A DNA stretch of 59,385 nucleotides, from contig NZ_JAELTV010000002.1 in assembly GCF_016429005.1 (NCBI RefSeq), forward strand, positions 1 to 59,385, written 5' to 3'. Positions 1-10,020 of the stretch are shown here, in pieces. A program made the translations under genes and the position numbers. The notes under the pieces were generated by a model. The model was not told where the DNA came from. It searched no databases and worked only from the letters and a program-made list of their open reading frames with translations. This stretch comes from Pedobacter sp. ASV19 (GTDB lineage Bacteria > Bacteroidota > Bacteroidia > Sphingobacteriales > Sphingobacteriaceae). Each line of letters starts with the position of its first letter. Position 1 is the stretch's first letter.

Positions 1-1
1 C

Positions 2-1921
2 AGCAGGGTTAATAAAGCATTCGGAGTATCTCCCCTGGGATCGGTTTACAACGAAGATGGTACTGTAAATACTTATCCCGTGAGTGTGAACAATGATAAA
101 ACAGGGTATGTTAGCCCAATTGCCAATTACGCACCTGGTGTATACGTTAACAATACCAAAAACCTCTACCTGGCCGTTAATCCCTATTTGGAGTTGACGC
201 CGTTTAAAAATTTGTCGATACGCTCTAATCTGGGGGTTACTCTAAGTTCTTCCCGGGCCGGGTTGTTTCAGAATGAAAACTCCTACAATTTTGCTTCTGA
301 AAACAGAAATACAAAAGAGGCAAGTTATTCTACAGGCTTAACGCAGAACCTGATTTGGGAAAATATAGCGAATTACAATTTCACCGTTAAGGACAACCAC
401 AATTTTACGCTTACCGGAATTACCTCCATGGGTAAAAATAAAAATGAAACTTCTGTGGTAGGGGGAAATGGCCTGGATTATGATGAGTTTTTATATTATA
501 ATATGGGGGCCGTTAAAAATGTAACCACCTACAATACTTCCTTTGTAGGCTCTCAAAAATTATCATTTGCAGGACGTGCGAACTACAGCTATAAAGGTAA
601 ATATTTATTAACGGCCTCCATGAGGTGGGATGGTGTTTCCCAATTGGTTAAAAGATGGTCTTCATTCCCTTCTTTTGCAGCTGCATGGAGAATTAGTGAG
701 GAAGATTTCATGGAATCTACTAAAAACTGGTTGAGTAACTTAAAGTTAAGAGGCGGGTATGGCTCTTCAGGTACAGCTTCTATACCAGCCTACGCGAGGC
801 TTACAGAAGTATTGGCGCGGCCGGGTACAAATATGACTTTAGGCGGAACTGCAGTAGTGCCGGTTTACGTGTTGAAGCAAACTTTGGGGAATCCAGATTT
901 AACATGGGAAAAGGCATACAATACGAATATTGGATTAGATGCTTCTTTATTTAAGGATCGTTTAGAGGTTAATATAGATTGGTATCGTACCAAAACGAAA
1001 GGTGTGCTTTATGACAGAAGGCTTCCATTCACATCGGGAGGTTTTGATGCTAAAAATCCATACACCAAAGTATCGAATATTGCATTGACAGAAAATAAAG
1101 GTTTAGAAGTAACCATTAACAGTAAAAATATCGTTGGTAAAGATTTTCACTGGAATTCGGCATTTACTTTCACTAAATACAAGGAGCGGTTGGTGAATAT
1201 TGATCTGGGTAACTCGTTGAGTCCAAGTGAGGTCATTTCTGAAGGCTTGTTTTTGGGCCATCCATTATTCAATCTTTATGGGTATAAGAAAATTGGTGTT
1301 TGGCAATTGGGAGAAGAAGCTGAAGCCTTAAAATATGGTGCTAAGCCAGGTGATATTAAATTGGCTACAGTGCCAAGAACTGATGCTAATGGCGTGTCAG
1401 ATAATGGAGTTCATACGTATTCTTCGCAAGACAGAATGATACTGGGACAGCGAAATCCATCATGGACAATGGGATTTCAAAACACATTTGTTTATAAAAA
1501 TCTGGATCTGACTGTATTTATGGTGATGAGGTATGGTCAGTTTGTAGATGCTCCAATTTTAGGCTATTATAACAGTGCTGCACAGCCGTCATTCTACAAC
1601 TACTGGACCCCAGCTAATCCTACGAATGATTTTCCTCAGCCTTTCCAGGGAGCGACTGGAATCAATGCCACTTATCAATCTGCTTTATCGGTAGTAGATG
1701 GGGCTTATATGAAAATCAAAAACATCACATTGGGCTATACCCTTTCTGAAAGTTGGGCTAAGAAAATTGGAATGTCGAGATTGAGAGTGTATGGAACCGC
1801 TTACAATCCATTTATTTATGCGAAAAGTAAGCTGCTGAAAAATGTAGATCCTGAAACGGGAGGCTCAGATTCCTTCCCGCTTTATAAACAAATAGTATTC
1901 GGAGTGAATGCTTCTTTTTAA
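2..1921 (+). CDS. SusC/RagA-family TonB-dependent outer membrane porin, C-terminal part (5' end outside the window)
   Basis: The reading frame is open from the first bases of the window, so the gene begins upstream. A GTG at position 80 is an internal valine codon, not a start. The visible part of about 640 residues is the C-terminal beta-barrel of a SusC/RagA importer. It has alternating aromatic strands, repeated Y-x-K-x-D-L-T-V-F segments, and a motif G-Q-R-N-P-S-W-T-M-G-F typical of the last third of the family. It ends in Ala-Ser-Phe; a terminal aromatic residue is the usual outer-membrane assembly signal. The N-terminal carboxypeptidase-like, plug and TonB-box regions are not in the window. 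A SusD gene follows after 17 bases, the standard SusC-SusD pair. The role is TonB-driven uptake of oligosaccharides across the outer membrane, here probably pectin-derived. The substrate is inferred from the neighbours. Confidence 0.93.
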   Translation, partial: SRVNKAFGVSPLGSVYNEDGTVNTYPVSVNNDKTGYVSPIANYAPGVYVNNTKNLYLAVNPYLELTPFKNLSIRSNLGVTLSSSRAGLFQNENSYNFASENRNTKEASYSTGLTQNLIWENIANYNFTVKDNHNFTLTGITSMGKNKNETSVVGGNGLDYDEFLYYNMGAVKNVTTYNTSFVGSQKLSFAGRANYSYKGKYLLTASMRWDGVSQLVKRWSSFPSFAAAWRISEEDFMESTKNWLSNLKLRGGYGSSGTASIPAYARLTEVLARPGTNMTLGGTAVVPVYVLKQTLGNPDLTWEKAYNTNIGLDASLFKDRLEVNIDWYRTKTKGVLYDRRLPFTSGGFDAKNPYTKVSNIALTENKGLEVTINSKNIVGKDFHWNSAFTFTKYKERLVNIDLGNSLSPSEVISEGLFLGHPLFNLYGYKKIGVWQLGEEAEALKYGAKPGDIKLATVPRTDANGVSDNGVHTYSSQDRMILGQRNPSWTMGFQNTFVYKNLDLTVFMVMRYGQFVDAPILGYYNSAAQPSFYNYWTPANPTNDFPQPFQGATGINATYQSALSVVDGAYMKIKNITLGYTLSESWAKKIGMSRLRVYGTAYNPFIYAKSKLLKNVDPETGGSDSFPLYKQIVFGVNASF

Positions 1922-1938
1922 CGATAATTTAAGAAAAG

Positions 1939-3795
1939 ATGAAACATATAAATAGTAGAACTGGACTTGCATTTTTACTGATATGCACCTTTATGACGGC
2001 ATGTAAGTTAGATGAATATAATCCCAGTACACAGTCTGTTGATATTGCCTATGGTAATAAAACAGGCTATGAGGGATTGATCAATTCTTGTTATGCAGAT
2101 CTTTACTTCTTTCATGGTAAAGTAGATTTTATAGGTCCTACCGAAGCCGGAACGGACAGTTGGGTGAATTATGGAAGCAGTGAAAGTGGTTTGTCTTTAT
2201 ATGATGTTAACTTAAATACGTCTACAGCTACAGTAAAGGTAATTTGGAATGGTTTCTATGCCATTGTTGGCTACTGTAACACAGCCATCCATTTTGCCAG
2301 TGAAGTAAAAGGCTATTCCAGTACGGAAGAAGTGAATGCAAAAGTGGCAGAAGCGTATTTTATAAGGGCATATGCAAATTATAATCTGGTAGAACAATTT
2401 GGGGGAGTAGTGTTGCAAACAAAATCTGCTGCGGTAAGTGGTGTAGATGCCACGCCAAAAAGGAGTACAGAAAGGGAATTCTACGATCTGATTTTCTCCG
2501 ATCTTAAATTTGCTTGTGAGCATTTACCAATAGAGCAGACTTTAAAGGGAAGAGCTACCAAAAAAGCAGCTTATGCTTTATTGGCTAAAGCTTATCTGCA
2601 AAGAACGAGATTAGGCGAAAAACAGCAATACGCTAAACTGGCCTTAGAAACGGCCGAAGAACTGATCAACAATCAGGCTAAATATAAGTGTGCTTTATAT
2701 TTAAGTGATGCTCAAAAATCTGGCTTTGCTAAATTATGGGATGGTGCAAATAATAAAAATAACCCCGAGTTTCTATTTGTTCAGGCCGTTGATGTATTGG
2801 GTGGATTAAATCCTGAGGGTTACAACAGAGGTAGGACCCGTCAATATTATTTGCCTGATTTAGGTGGCCGCGGAGCAGAGTGGGGAGCGAGGGAAACCAG
2901 TATCCTTTATGGACGCTCGAACTCGAAATACTTTAAGCCTAGTAAGTATTTGTTGACGAGTATTTTTGAGCCTAGTGAAACTACAGCAGACACTCGTTTC
3001 GCGCAAACGTTTACCTATAAGTTTTATGCAAATGTTGACAAGGTGATTACCCAGGCCCTGGCAACAACCTATGGTAAAGATGCATCGGTAGTAGGGAAGA
3101 CGGTATTGGGAACTACAGCTGCTTATGCAGGATTATTTGGAACTCAACAATTAGAAGAAGAAAAGAATATGGCCAATGATGCCGGATTAGCAGTGTTTAC
3201 ACCTAACTGGACGATTGATGTAGCAACAAAAAAGAAAATTCCTGCGTTGGTAGCAGACCCAAGTGATCTTTTTGACCCTGCGACTGGCGACTATAAACTC
3301 GCAACGGCCATACCAGCATCTGAAGTGAACCTGACCAATATGTTTCCTGCAATGAAAAAATTTTCCAGTAAGATGTATGATTATACGAATCAATACTGGA
3401 TGGGGGATATTCCAATCATCCGTTTAGGCGATATCTATCTGGTTGCTGCGGAAGCTGCTTTGTTGTACAATAACGATCAAACCAAAGCAGCCCAATACGT
3501 AAATGTCATTAGAAAAAGAGCCGCAACAACGGCAAATGAAACCGCAATGGTTGTAGCTCCCTCAGAAGTAACTTTAAATTACTTGTTGAAAGAAAGGGGC
3601 CGGGAATTGACTGGCGAACATTGGCGCTGGTATGATTTGAAGCGTACAGGAAACTTGACAAAAGCTTATCTGCAGCTCACAAATCCTGTTGTTGGGGTAA
3701 ATTTTGATGATAAAAAAAACCAGGTTCGTCCTATTCCGCAGTCCCAGCTTGATGCCATTAGCAATGCAGGTGAGTTTGGAACAAATGGCTATTAA
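1939..3795 (+). CDS. SusD/RagB-family nutrient-binding outer membrane lipoprotein
   Basis: This 618-residue protein has a lipoprotein signal ending F-M-T-A-C with the lipid-attachment Cys at residue 22, followed by K-L-D-E. That is a basic/acidic stretch like the surface-export signal of Bacteroidota lipoproteins. The body has SusD features: an N-terminal TPR-like helical region with the motif E-A-Y-F-I-R-A-Y-A near residue 140, and a C-terminal section with L-G-D-I-Y-L-V-A-A-E-A and E-R-G-R-E-L-T-G-E-H-W-R-W-Y-D-L-K-R near residues 495-570. It lids the SusC barrel and captures glycans at the cell surface. It follows SusC by 17 bases and precedes a pectate lyase. No SusE/F-like surface glycan-binding protein follows it, so SusD is the only recognisable surface binder here. 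Confidence 0.95.
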   Translation: MKHINSRTGLAFLLICTFMTACKLDEYNPSTQSVDIAYGNKTGYEGLINSCYADLYFFHGKVDFIGPTEAGTDSWVNYGSSESGLSLYDVNLNTSTATVKVIWNGFYAIVGYCNTAIHFASEVKGYSSTEEVNAKVAEAYFIRAYANYNLVEQFGGVVLQTKSAAVSGVDATPKRSTEREFYDLIFSDLKFACEHLPIEQTLKGRATKKAAYALLAKAYLQRTRLGEKQQYAKLALETAEELINNQAKYKCALYLSDAQKSGFAKLWDGANNKNNPEFLFVQAVDVLGGLNPEGYNRGRTRQYYLPDLGGRGAEWGARETSILYGRSNSKYFKPSKYLLTSIFEPSETTADTRFAQTFTYKFYANVDKVITQALATTYGKDASVVGKTVLGTTAAYAGLFGTQQLEEEKNMANDAGLAVFTPNWTIDVATKKKIPALVADPSDLFDPATGDYKLATAIPASEVNLTNMFPAMKKFSSKMYDYTNQYWMGDIPIIRLGDIYLVAAEAALLYNNDQTKAAQYVNVIRKRAATTANETAMVVAPSEVTLNYLLKERGRELTGEHWRWYDLKRTGNLTKAYLQLTNPVVGVNFDDKKNQVRPIPQSQLDAISNAGEFGTNGY

Positions 3796-3816
3796 TCCTT
3801 AGTACTTATTAAAACT

Positions 3817-5448
3817 ATGAAAATCAGCAGTATATTCCTTTTGGGCGCGTTGTTAACCACTTCATATGCCATGGCACAATATCCGGTTATTCCACCCGCT
3901 ATGCAGGACTCATCAGATGCAGTTCAGGCAAAGAATGATAAATTATCGGATCAGGCATGGGAAAAGGCTCTTAAAATTGTTCAGCAAGAAGCTAAAAATG
4001 GGAGGCCATATGTTCCAAATGCATCAAAACCTTCAGATCTTTTAAAGGCAGATATTCCTGCTTTTCCCGGAGCAGAGGGTGGGGGTGCATTTACTTCAGG
4101 TGGTCGCGGAGGTAGAGTGATCGTGGTATCTAGCCTTGCTGACAGTGGACCGGGGTCATTTCGGGCGGCTTGTGAAGAGGGGGGAGCCCGTATCATTGTT
4201 TTTAACGTTGCCGGAATTATAAAATTAAAAAGCCCGGTGAGCATCCGTGCCCCTTATGTGACCATTGCTGGGCAATCTGCACCAGGTGATGGGATATGTA
4301 TTGCCGGAGAATCTGTTTGGATTGACACACATGATGTAGTGATTCGTTATATGCGTTTCCGTAGGGGTGCAACAGAAGTGACCCGCAGAGATGATGCTTT
4401 AGGAGGAAATCCAATTGGTAATATTATAATCGATCATGTGTCGGCCAGTTGGGGCCTGGATGAAAATATGTCTATATACCGGCATGTGTACAAAACAGGA
4501 GGTTCCAAGCCAGAGAAGTTGCCAACGGTGAATGTAACCATTCAAAACTCTATATTTTCTGAGGCTCTGGACACTTATAACCATTCATTTGGAAGTACAA
4601 TTGGTGGTTTAAACAGTACCTTCATGAGGAATTTATGGGCCTCAAATATCAGCAGAAATCCTTCTGTAGGTATGTACGGTGACTTTGGTTTTGTGAACAA
4701 TGTTGTTTTTAACTGGTGGAACAGAAGTGCTGATGGAGGTGATAACAATTCATTTTTTAGCTTCATAAATAATTATTATAAGCCAGGACCTATTACGCCT
4801 GTTGGTCAGCCCATTTCTTATCGAATCCTAAAGCCTGAATCGGGACGGGATAAAAGATATGCACATCTGTTTGGGAAAGCTTATGTTACTGGAAATGTAG
4901 TTGAAGGAAATGAAAAGGTAACTAAAGACAATTGGGCAGGTGGTGTACAACCAGCGGATGCCACCAATAACCAGGCACTGCTGGACTCTATTCGTACAGA
5001 TAAAGCCCTGCCAATGGCACTTGTAACAACCATTCCTGCTCCTGCTGCCTATGCCTATGTTTTGAATAATGCAGGTGCAACATTACCAAAGCGGGATGCG
5101 GTTGATGCCCGGATTGTTGAGCAGGTAAAGACGGGTAAAATTAAATACAGTGATCAGGCAAAACCACCGGTTGGAGCTCAGTTTATCAAAAGAAGATTGC
5201 CTGCTGATTCCTATAAGAAAGGGATTATTTCCGACATCAGCCAGGTAGGTGGTTATCCGGAATATAAGGGGATACCTTATAAAGATTCCGATAAGGATGG
5301 GATGCCGGATGTTTGGGAGATTAAGCATGGGTTAAACCCGAAAGATTCATCAGATGCGGCGAAATATAGCTTTAAAAATGCTTATACGAATATTGAAAAT
5401 TATTTAAATAGTCTTGTTGATGTTAAAAATGTAAAACCGAGTTTATGA
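3817..5448 (+). CDS. Secreted PL1-type pectate lyase with C-terminal calcium-binding repeat
   Basis: The 543-residue protein has a signal peptide (cleavage after about Ala20). The catalytic right-handed beta-helix begins with F-P-G-A-E-G-G-G-A near residue 83. It contains G-G-R-G-G, S-L-A-D-S-G-P-G-S-F-R, A-G-Q-S-A-P-G-D-G-I and the I-D-H-V-S-A-S-W-G motif (Asp206, His207), the equivalent of the vWiDH signature of pectate lyase family 1. Near residue 490 a D-S-D-K-D-G-M-P-D-V-W-E segment is a thrombospondin-type-3-like calcium-binding repeat, common at the C-terminus of this subgroup. Family knowledge says it cleaves polygalacturonan by beta-elimination and needs calcium. In this locus it would free RG-II or shorten its homogalacturonan backbone. 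Its stop codon overlaps the next start (ATGA), implying translational coupling. No GH105/GH88 for the unsaturated product is present in the window. Confidence 0.88.
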   Translation: MKISSIFLLGALLTTSYAMAQYPVIPPAMQDSSDAVQAKNDKLSDQAWEKALKIVQQEAKNGRPYVPNASKPSDLLKADIPAFPGAEGGGAFTSGGRGGRVIVVSSLADSGPGSFRAACEEGGARIIVFNVAGIIKLKSPVSIRAPYVTIAGQSAPGDGICIAGESVWIDTHDVVIRYMRFRRGATEVTRRDDALGGNPIGNIIIDHVSASWGLDENMSIYRHVYKTGGSKPEKLPTVNVTIQNSIFSEALDTYNHSFGSTIGGLNSTFMRNLWASNISRNPSVGMYGDFGFVNNVVFNWWNRSADGGDNNSFFSFINNYYKPGPITPVGQPISYRILKPESGRDKRYAHLFGKAYVTGNVVEGNEKVTKDNWAGGVQPADATNNQALLDSIRTDKALPMALVTTIPAPAAYAYVLNNAGATLPKRDAVDARIVEQVKTGKIKYSDQAKPPVGAQFIKRRLPADSYKKGIISDISQVGGYPEYKGIPYKDSDKDGMPDVWEIKHGLNPKDSSDAAKYSFKNAYTNIENYLNSLVDVKNVKPSL

Positions 5449-8400
5449 TGAGGTGCATCAGTATAAAACGCTATAGCCGGTTGTGTTTATTTACAATTCT
5501 GTTTGTCTGTTCATCTGTCTATGCACAAAAGGTAAAAGTGGAAGAACCCCCTAAGCCTTTGTTTAAAGGGAAGGACGGGCGGTTAAATTATACTCCGGAT
5601 GAGAAAGGGAATCGCATTCCTGATTTTTCCTATTGTGGCTATATGTCGGGCGAACAGCCCATCCCAGAGGCGACTGTAAAAGTCGTTGTGCCTGTTAAAG
5701 AGGGAGATGCTACCTTAAGGATACAATCGGCAATCAACTATGTGGCCTCTTTGACGGCAGATAAAAATGGCATGCGTGGTGCCGTATTGTTAGATAAAGG
5801 TACATACGAAATTGCGGGGACTTTAAGGATCCGGGCTTCTGGTGTGGTGCTTCGTGGGGCCGGTATGGGCAAAGACGGGACTGTTTTATATGCAACAGGA
5901 TTGGATCGGCTGGGGGTACTGCGCATTACAGGGCAAGGTGCGGCGATTAAGGATAAGCCGATGAGCATTACCGATAAATATGTTCCTGTAAATGGTATGA
6001 AAATTACAGTTGCCAATGCAGGTCTGTTTAAACCGGGCGATCGGGTAATGGTGCAAAGGACATCTTCTAAGAACTGGATCGATGCTATAGGTACTGATCA
6101 TTTTGGCGGAGGTATAACATCTTTAGGGTGGAAGCCCGGTCAGCGTGATATCTATTGGGACAGAAAAATTGTAGCTGTAAACGGCAATGAAATCACAATT
6201 GATGCTCCTTTAACGACAGCGTTGGATGCGTCTTATGGGCAGGCCACGGTATCAAAATATACCTGGTCTGGCCGGATCTCAAATTCAGGCGTAGAAAATA
6301 TGCGGCTTCAATCTGCTTTTGATACTAAAAATCCAAAGGACGAATATCACCGCTGGACTGGTATCTCCCTGGAGAATATTGAAAATGCATGGGTTCGTCA
6401 GCTGACATTTGAACATTTTGCGGGTTCAGCGGTGACAGTGCAGGAAACGGCTTCAAAAGTAACTGTTGAAGATTGTAAATCTTTGGATCCTATTTCAGAA
6501 ATAGGAGGTGAACGTAGATATACCTTTTTAACCAGTGGCGGACAAACCTTGTTTCAACGGCTATATTCTGAATACGGGTATCACGATTTTGCTGTAGGAT
6601 ATTGTGCTCCTGGTCCCAACGCTTTTGTTCAATGCCAGGCTTATTTGCCATTTAGCTTTAGCGGGGCAATAGACAGTTGGGCCTCAGGGGTATTGTTTGA
6701 TGTGGTGAATATAGATGGTCAGGCTCTGAGTTTTTTGAACCGCGGGCAGGATGGACAAGGTGCGGGCTGGGCGGCCGCGAATAGTGTTTTCTGGCAGTGT
6801 ACTGCCGCGAGGGTAGATTGCTATCAACCTCCAACAGCACAAAATTGGGCTTTTGGAACCTGGGCACAGTTTGCGGGAGACGGCTATTGGGATATGTCTA
6901 ATGAGCAAATTCAGCCACGTAGTTTATATTATGCTCAATTAAGAGACAGGTTAGGTTCAAAGATAGATTCGCGGGCTTTTGTGATGCCTGTTGAGACAGA
7001 TGCTTCAAGCAGCCCACCGGTAAATGTTGCACAGAAGTTAACGGAATTATCGGTTAAACCTGCAATGATGCTTACAGAGTATATAGATCTGGCTACGCAG
7101 AGACAAAAGATCAATACCGATATAGGTTCTGCTAAGAGCATAGATAAGATTGGTGTTGAAAAACCAGTGCAAGCTCCTTCGGTGGGGGTAATGTATTTGA
7201 ATAAAGGTTGGCTGGTACGCGATAAGGCAGTGGTTACCGGAGACCGTCAGGACGTTCAATGGTGGAATGGAAGTGCAAGACCTTATGGTTTAAAAAGCAC
7301 TAAGCCGCACATCACGCGTTTTGTTCCCGGACGTTCAGGGAGAGGTTTGACAGATGATCTTGACCAGACTACAGATTCTATGCAACATGGAACAATAAAA
7401 ATTCTGGACCATAATTACGGTTTGTGGTACGATCGCCGTCGGGATGACCATGAAAGAATCAGAAGGATGGATGGAGAAGTGTGGACACCTTTTTATGAAT
7501 TGCCATTTGCCAGAAGCGGACAAGATAAAGCCTGGGATGGTTTAAGTAAGTACGACCTGACCAAATATAATTTATGGTATTGGGACAGACTTAAACAGTT
7601 TGCAGACCTTGCAGATCAAAAAGGCCTGGTGTTGATCCATCAGAATTATTTTCAGCACAACATTATAGAAGCTGGTGCGCACTACGCGGATTATCCGTGG
7701 CGTACAGCCAATAATATTAATCACACAGGATTTCCGGAGCCAGTTCCTTATGCAGGCGACAAGCGTGTATTTATGGCTGAACAGTATTACGATATAACGA
7801 ACCCAGTCCGACGGGAATTGCACCGCGCGTATATTCGTCAATGTCTCGATAATTTTAAAGACAACACTGCAGTGATCCAGTTGATCGGTGCTGAATTTAC
7901 AGGTCCTTTGCATTTTGTACAGTTTTGGATCGACATTATTAAGGAATGGGAAAAAGAAACAGGTAAACATCCTGTTATTGGATTAAGTACAACCAGGGAC
8001 GTGCAGGATGCCATTCTTGCAGATAAAGACAGGGCAGCTGTAGTTGATTTGATTGATATACGGTATTGGCATTATCAGGCAGAAGGATCAGCCTATGCCC
8101 CCCAAGGAGGGCAAAACCTGGCGCCGCGACAGCACGCACGTTTATTGAAGCCTAAAAAGACTTCTTTTGATCAGGTTTACCGGGCGGTTTCAGAATACCG
8201 TTTACAATATCCTGAAAAAGCGGTGATATATTCTGGCGATGGTTATGATTCTTTTGGCTGGGCTATTTTTATGGCCGGGGGCTCACTATCCAATATTCCT
8301 GGTTTTAATGCAGTGCTGCTTTCGGCAAGTGCAGAGATGAAACCTGTTTTGCTTGAAGGAAAGCCTGCCGGGCAGTATGCTTTGGCAAATCCTGGTAAGG

Positions 8401-8594
8401 CATATGTTTTTTACAACAGTTCTGCAGGTCCTTTAAAGGTAGATTTAACTAAGGCACCGGGTCATTATATTCTGAAACGCATCAATGTCCGCAGTGGAGC
8501 GGTCTCCAATGAAGAGCAGATCAAAGGCGGCGCATTGATCGATGTCAGGAAACTTTCGTCAGGCGATGAAGTCATTTTCATTCACAAGATTTAA
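5445..8594 (+). CDS. Secreted two-domain protein: pectate-lyase-3-like beta-helix plus C-terminal TIM-barrel (DUF6298-like), function unknown
   Basis: This 1049-residue protein has a signal peptide ending near Ala27. Residues about 70-500 look like a right-handed beta-helix of the pectate lyase 3 type: an opening amphipathic segment L-R-I-Q-S-A-I-N-Y, then repeated short strands such as V-L-L-D-K-G-T-Y-E-I and V-V-L-R-G-A-G-M-G. The part from about residue 590 to 1000 resembles a glycosidase TIM barrel, with a W-Y-W-D-R-L-K-Q-F-A-D-L-A segment and G-A-E-F-T-G-P. Glu817 there is my candidate acid/base. It ends in a small beta domain. I recall such C-terminal parts as DUF6298, without a verified activity. 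The gene overlaps the pectate lyase by 4 bases and is followed after 11 bases by the GH140 gene, so it should be made with the pectinolytic set. It could be an uncharacterised hydrolase, for example a GH138-like galacturonidase role, or a bifunctional enzyme. Confidence 0.7.
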   Translation: MMRCISIKRYSRLCLFTILFVCSSVYAQKVKVEEPPKPLFKGKDGRLNYTPDEKGNRIPDFSYCGYMSGEQPIPEATVKVVVPVKEGDATLRIQSAINYVASLTADKNGMRGAVLLDKGTYEIAGTLRIRASGVVLRGAGMGKDGTVLYATGLDRLGVLRITGQGAAIKDKPMSITDKYVPVNGMKITVANAGLFKPGDRVMVQRTSSKNWIDAIGTDHFGGGITSLGWKPGQRDIYWDRKIVAVNGNEITIDAPLTTALDASYGQATVSKYTWSGRISNSGVENMRLQSAFDTKNPKDEYHRWTGISLENIENAWVRQLTFEHFAGSAVTVQETASKVTVEDCKSLDPISEIGGERRYTFLTSGGQTLFQRLYSEYGYHDFAVGYCAPGPNAFVQCQAYLPFSFSGAIDSWASGVLFDVVNIDGQALSFLNRGQDGQGAGWAAANSVFWQCTAARVDCYQPPTAQNWAFGTWAQFAGDGYWDMSNEQIQPRSLYYAQLRDRLGSKIDSRAFVMPVETDASSSPPVNVAQKLTELSVKPAMMLTEYIDLATQRQKINTDIGSAKSIDKIGVEKPVQAPSVGVMYLNKGWLVRDKAVVTGDRQDVQWWNGSARPYGLKSTKPHITRFVPGRSGRGLTDDLDQTTDSMQHGTIKILDHNYGLWYDRRRDDHERIRRMDGEVWTPFYELPFARSGQDKAWDGLSKYDLTKYNLWYWDRLKQFADLADQKGLVLIHQNYFQHNIIEAGAHYADYPWRTANNINHTGFPEPVPYAGDKRVFMAEQYYDITNPVRRELHRAYIRQCLDNFKDNTAVIQLIGAEFTGPLHFVQFWIDIIKEWEKETGKHPVIGLSTTRDVQDAILADKDRAAVVDLIDIRYWHYQAEGSAYAPQGGQNLAPRQHARLLKPKKTSFDQVYRAVSEYRLQYPEKAVIYSGDGYDSFGWAIFMAGGSLSNIPGFNAVLLSASAEMKPVLLEGKPAGQYALANPGKAYVFYNSSAGPLKVDLTKAPGHYILKRINVRSGAVSNEEQIKGGALIDVRKLSSGDEVIFIHKI

Positions 8595-8605
8595 ACAGGA
8601 TTAGA

Positions 8606-10018
8606 ATGTACCAGAGGATCATATTATTCTTACTTATTTCCATTATACTTTCTGGCTGTAGTTCAGATAGGAAATCAACAGCAAAGAAAGGCCTGCAGGT
8701 TTCCGATAATGGTCATTACCTGACAAAAGATGGTCAACCCTTCTTTTGGCTGGGCGATACCGGTTGGTTATTGTTTAATAAGCTGACCCGGGAACAGGCG
8801 GTGCAGTACCTGGAGGACAGGAAGCAAAAGGGGTTTAACGTGGTGCAGGCTATGGTATTGCATACTGTTCCTTCGGTGAATATTTATGGAGATTCGTCGT
8901 TGGTTAATGGTGATGTCTCTAAACCTGCGGTTACAAAAGGGGATTCATTTGCAGATGCAGAACAATATGATTTCTGGGACCATATAGACTATGTGATTGA
9001 TCAAGCTAAAGAAAGAGGAATCTATATGGCTCTGGTTCCGGTTTGGGGAACCAATGTGAAGGATAAAAAGGTAAGCCCGGAGCAGGCAAGATCTTACGCA
9101 AGTTTTTTGGCCAAAAGGTATAAGGATAAAACCAATATTATTTGGTTAAACGGGGGGGATATCAAAGGTTCTGAGGCCATGAAAGTATGGGAGGTTATTG
9201 GGCAAACTTTGCGCGAAAATGACCCTGATCATCTGATTACCTTTCATCCAAGAGGGCGTACAGGTTCATCAGAATGGTTTCATAAGGCTAAATGGCTGGA
9301 CTTTAATATGGTTCAATCGGGACACCGTCGGTATGATCAGGATACCTCTGCAAAGGAGAAATGGCATTACGGAGAGGACAACTGGAAGTATATTCAGAGA
9401 GATTTTAACCTGGAACCTGTTAAACCAACAATTGATGGGGAACCTTCTTATGAGGGTATCCCGCAGGGACTACATGATGTGAATGAACGGCGATGGACTG
9501 ATGCAGATGTAAGAAGGTATGGCTATTGGTCCGTTTTTGCAGGTGCCATGGGATATACTTATGGCAACAACTCTGTTATGCAGATGTATAATCCGAAAAA
9601 TAAAGATGCTGCTTACGGGGCTACATCAAGCTGGCAGGAAGCTATGAATGATCCTGGTGCCGGGCAAATGGTTCATTTGAAAAATCTAATGCTTTCACGA
9701 GGCGTGGAATCCTACCTCAGCAGGGTACCCGACCAGTCGGTCATTGCAGGTATTTCCGGAGGAGATGGTGATTACTATAACAGGTTGCTGGCAACCAGAA
9801 GCAATCAGTATATCTTTATATATACCTATACTGGAATAAACATTCCCGTAAACATGGGTGTGTTGGAAGGTGACCGGGTAAAAGCCTCCTGGTTCAGCCC
9901 ACGTGATGGCAAAATCACGAAAATTGGAACGGTAGAGAACAAAGGAACCCATACTTTCGACCCGCCAGGTAAGCAAAGGAACGGAAATGACTGGGTATTG
10001 ATCCTCGATAAAATATAA
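8606..10018 (+). CDS. GH140 apiosidase-type lipoprotein
   Basis: This 470-residue protein has lipobox L-S-G-C with Cys18. The catalytic TIM barrel starts at L-T-K-D-G-Q-P-F-F-W-L-G-D-T-G-W near residue 39, the hallmark opening of the apiosidase/DUF4038 family. It carries W-L-N-G-G-D with Asp185 and I-D-G-E-P with Glu279, in the places expected for the retaining catalytic pair. A C-terminal beta-sandwich (about residues 375-470) is the associated collagen-binding-like domain. Characterised GH140 from Bacteroides thetaiotaomicron cleaves the apiose-galacturonan linkage that joins RG-II side chains A and B to the backbone, so this gene is a strong pointer to RG-II as substrate. Ser-Ser-Asp-Arg-Lys after the Cys gives no clear surface-export signal, so a periplasmic inner-leaflet site is likely. 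The neighbours are all glycan enzymes on the same strand. Confidence 0.86.
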   Translation: MYQRIILFLLISIILSGCSSDRKSTAKKGLQVSDNGHYLTKDGQPFFWLGDTGWLLFNKLTREQAVQYLEDRKQKGFNVVQAMVLHTVPSVNIYGDSSLVNGDVSKPAVTKGDSFADAEQYDFWDHIDYVIDQAKERGIYMALVPVWGTNVKDKKVSPEQARSYASFLAKRYKDKTNIIWLNGGDIKGSEAMKVWEVIGQTLRENDPDHLITFHPRGRTGSSEWFHKAKWLDFNMVQSGHRRYDQDTSAKEKWHYGEDNWKYIQRDFNLEPVKPTIDGEPSYEGIPQGLHDVNERRWTDADVRRYGYWSVFAGAMGYTYGNNSVMQMYNPKNKDAAYGATSSWQEAMNDPGAGQMVHLKNLMLSRGVESYLSRVPDQSVIAGISGGDGDYYNRLLATRSNQYIFIYTYTGINIPVNMGVLEGDRVKASWFSPRDGKITKIGTVENKGTHTFDPPGKQRNGNDWVLILDKI

Positions 10019-10020
10019 AC

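Noticed and set aside
80-82. GTG as start of the SusC gene
   Set aside because: The frame is open upstream to the window edge and the barrel sequence continues through it, so this is an internal codon of a truncated gene.
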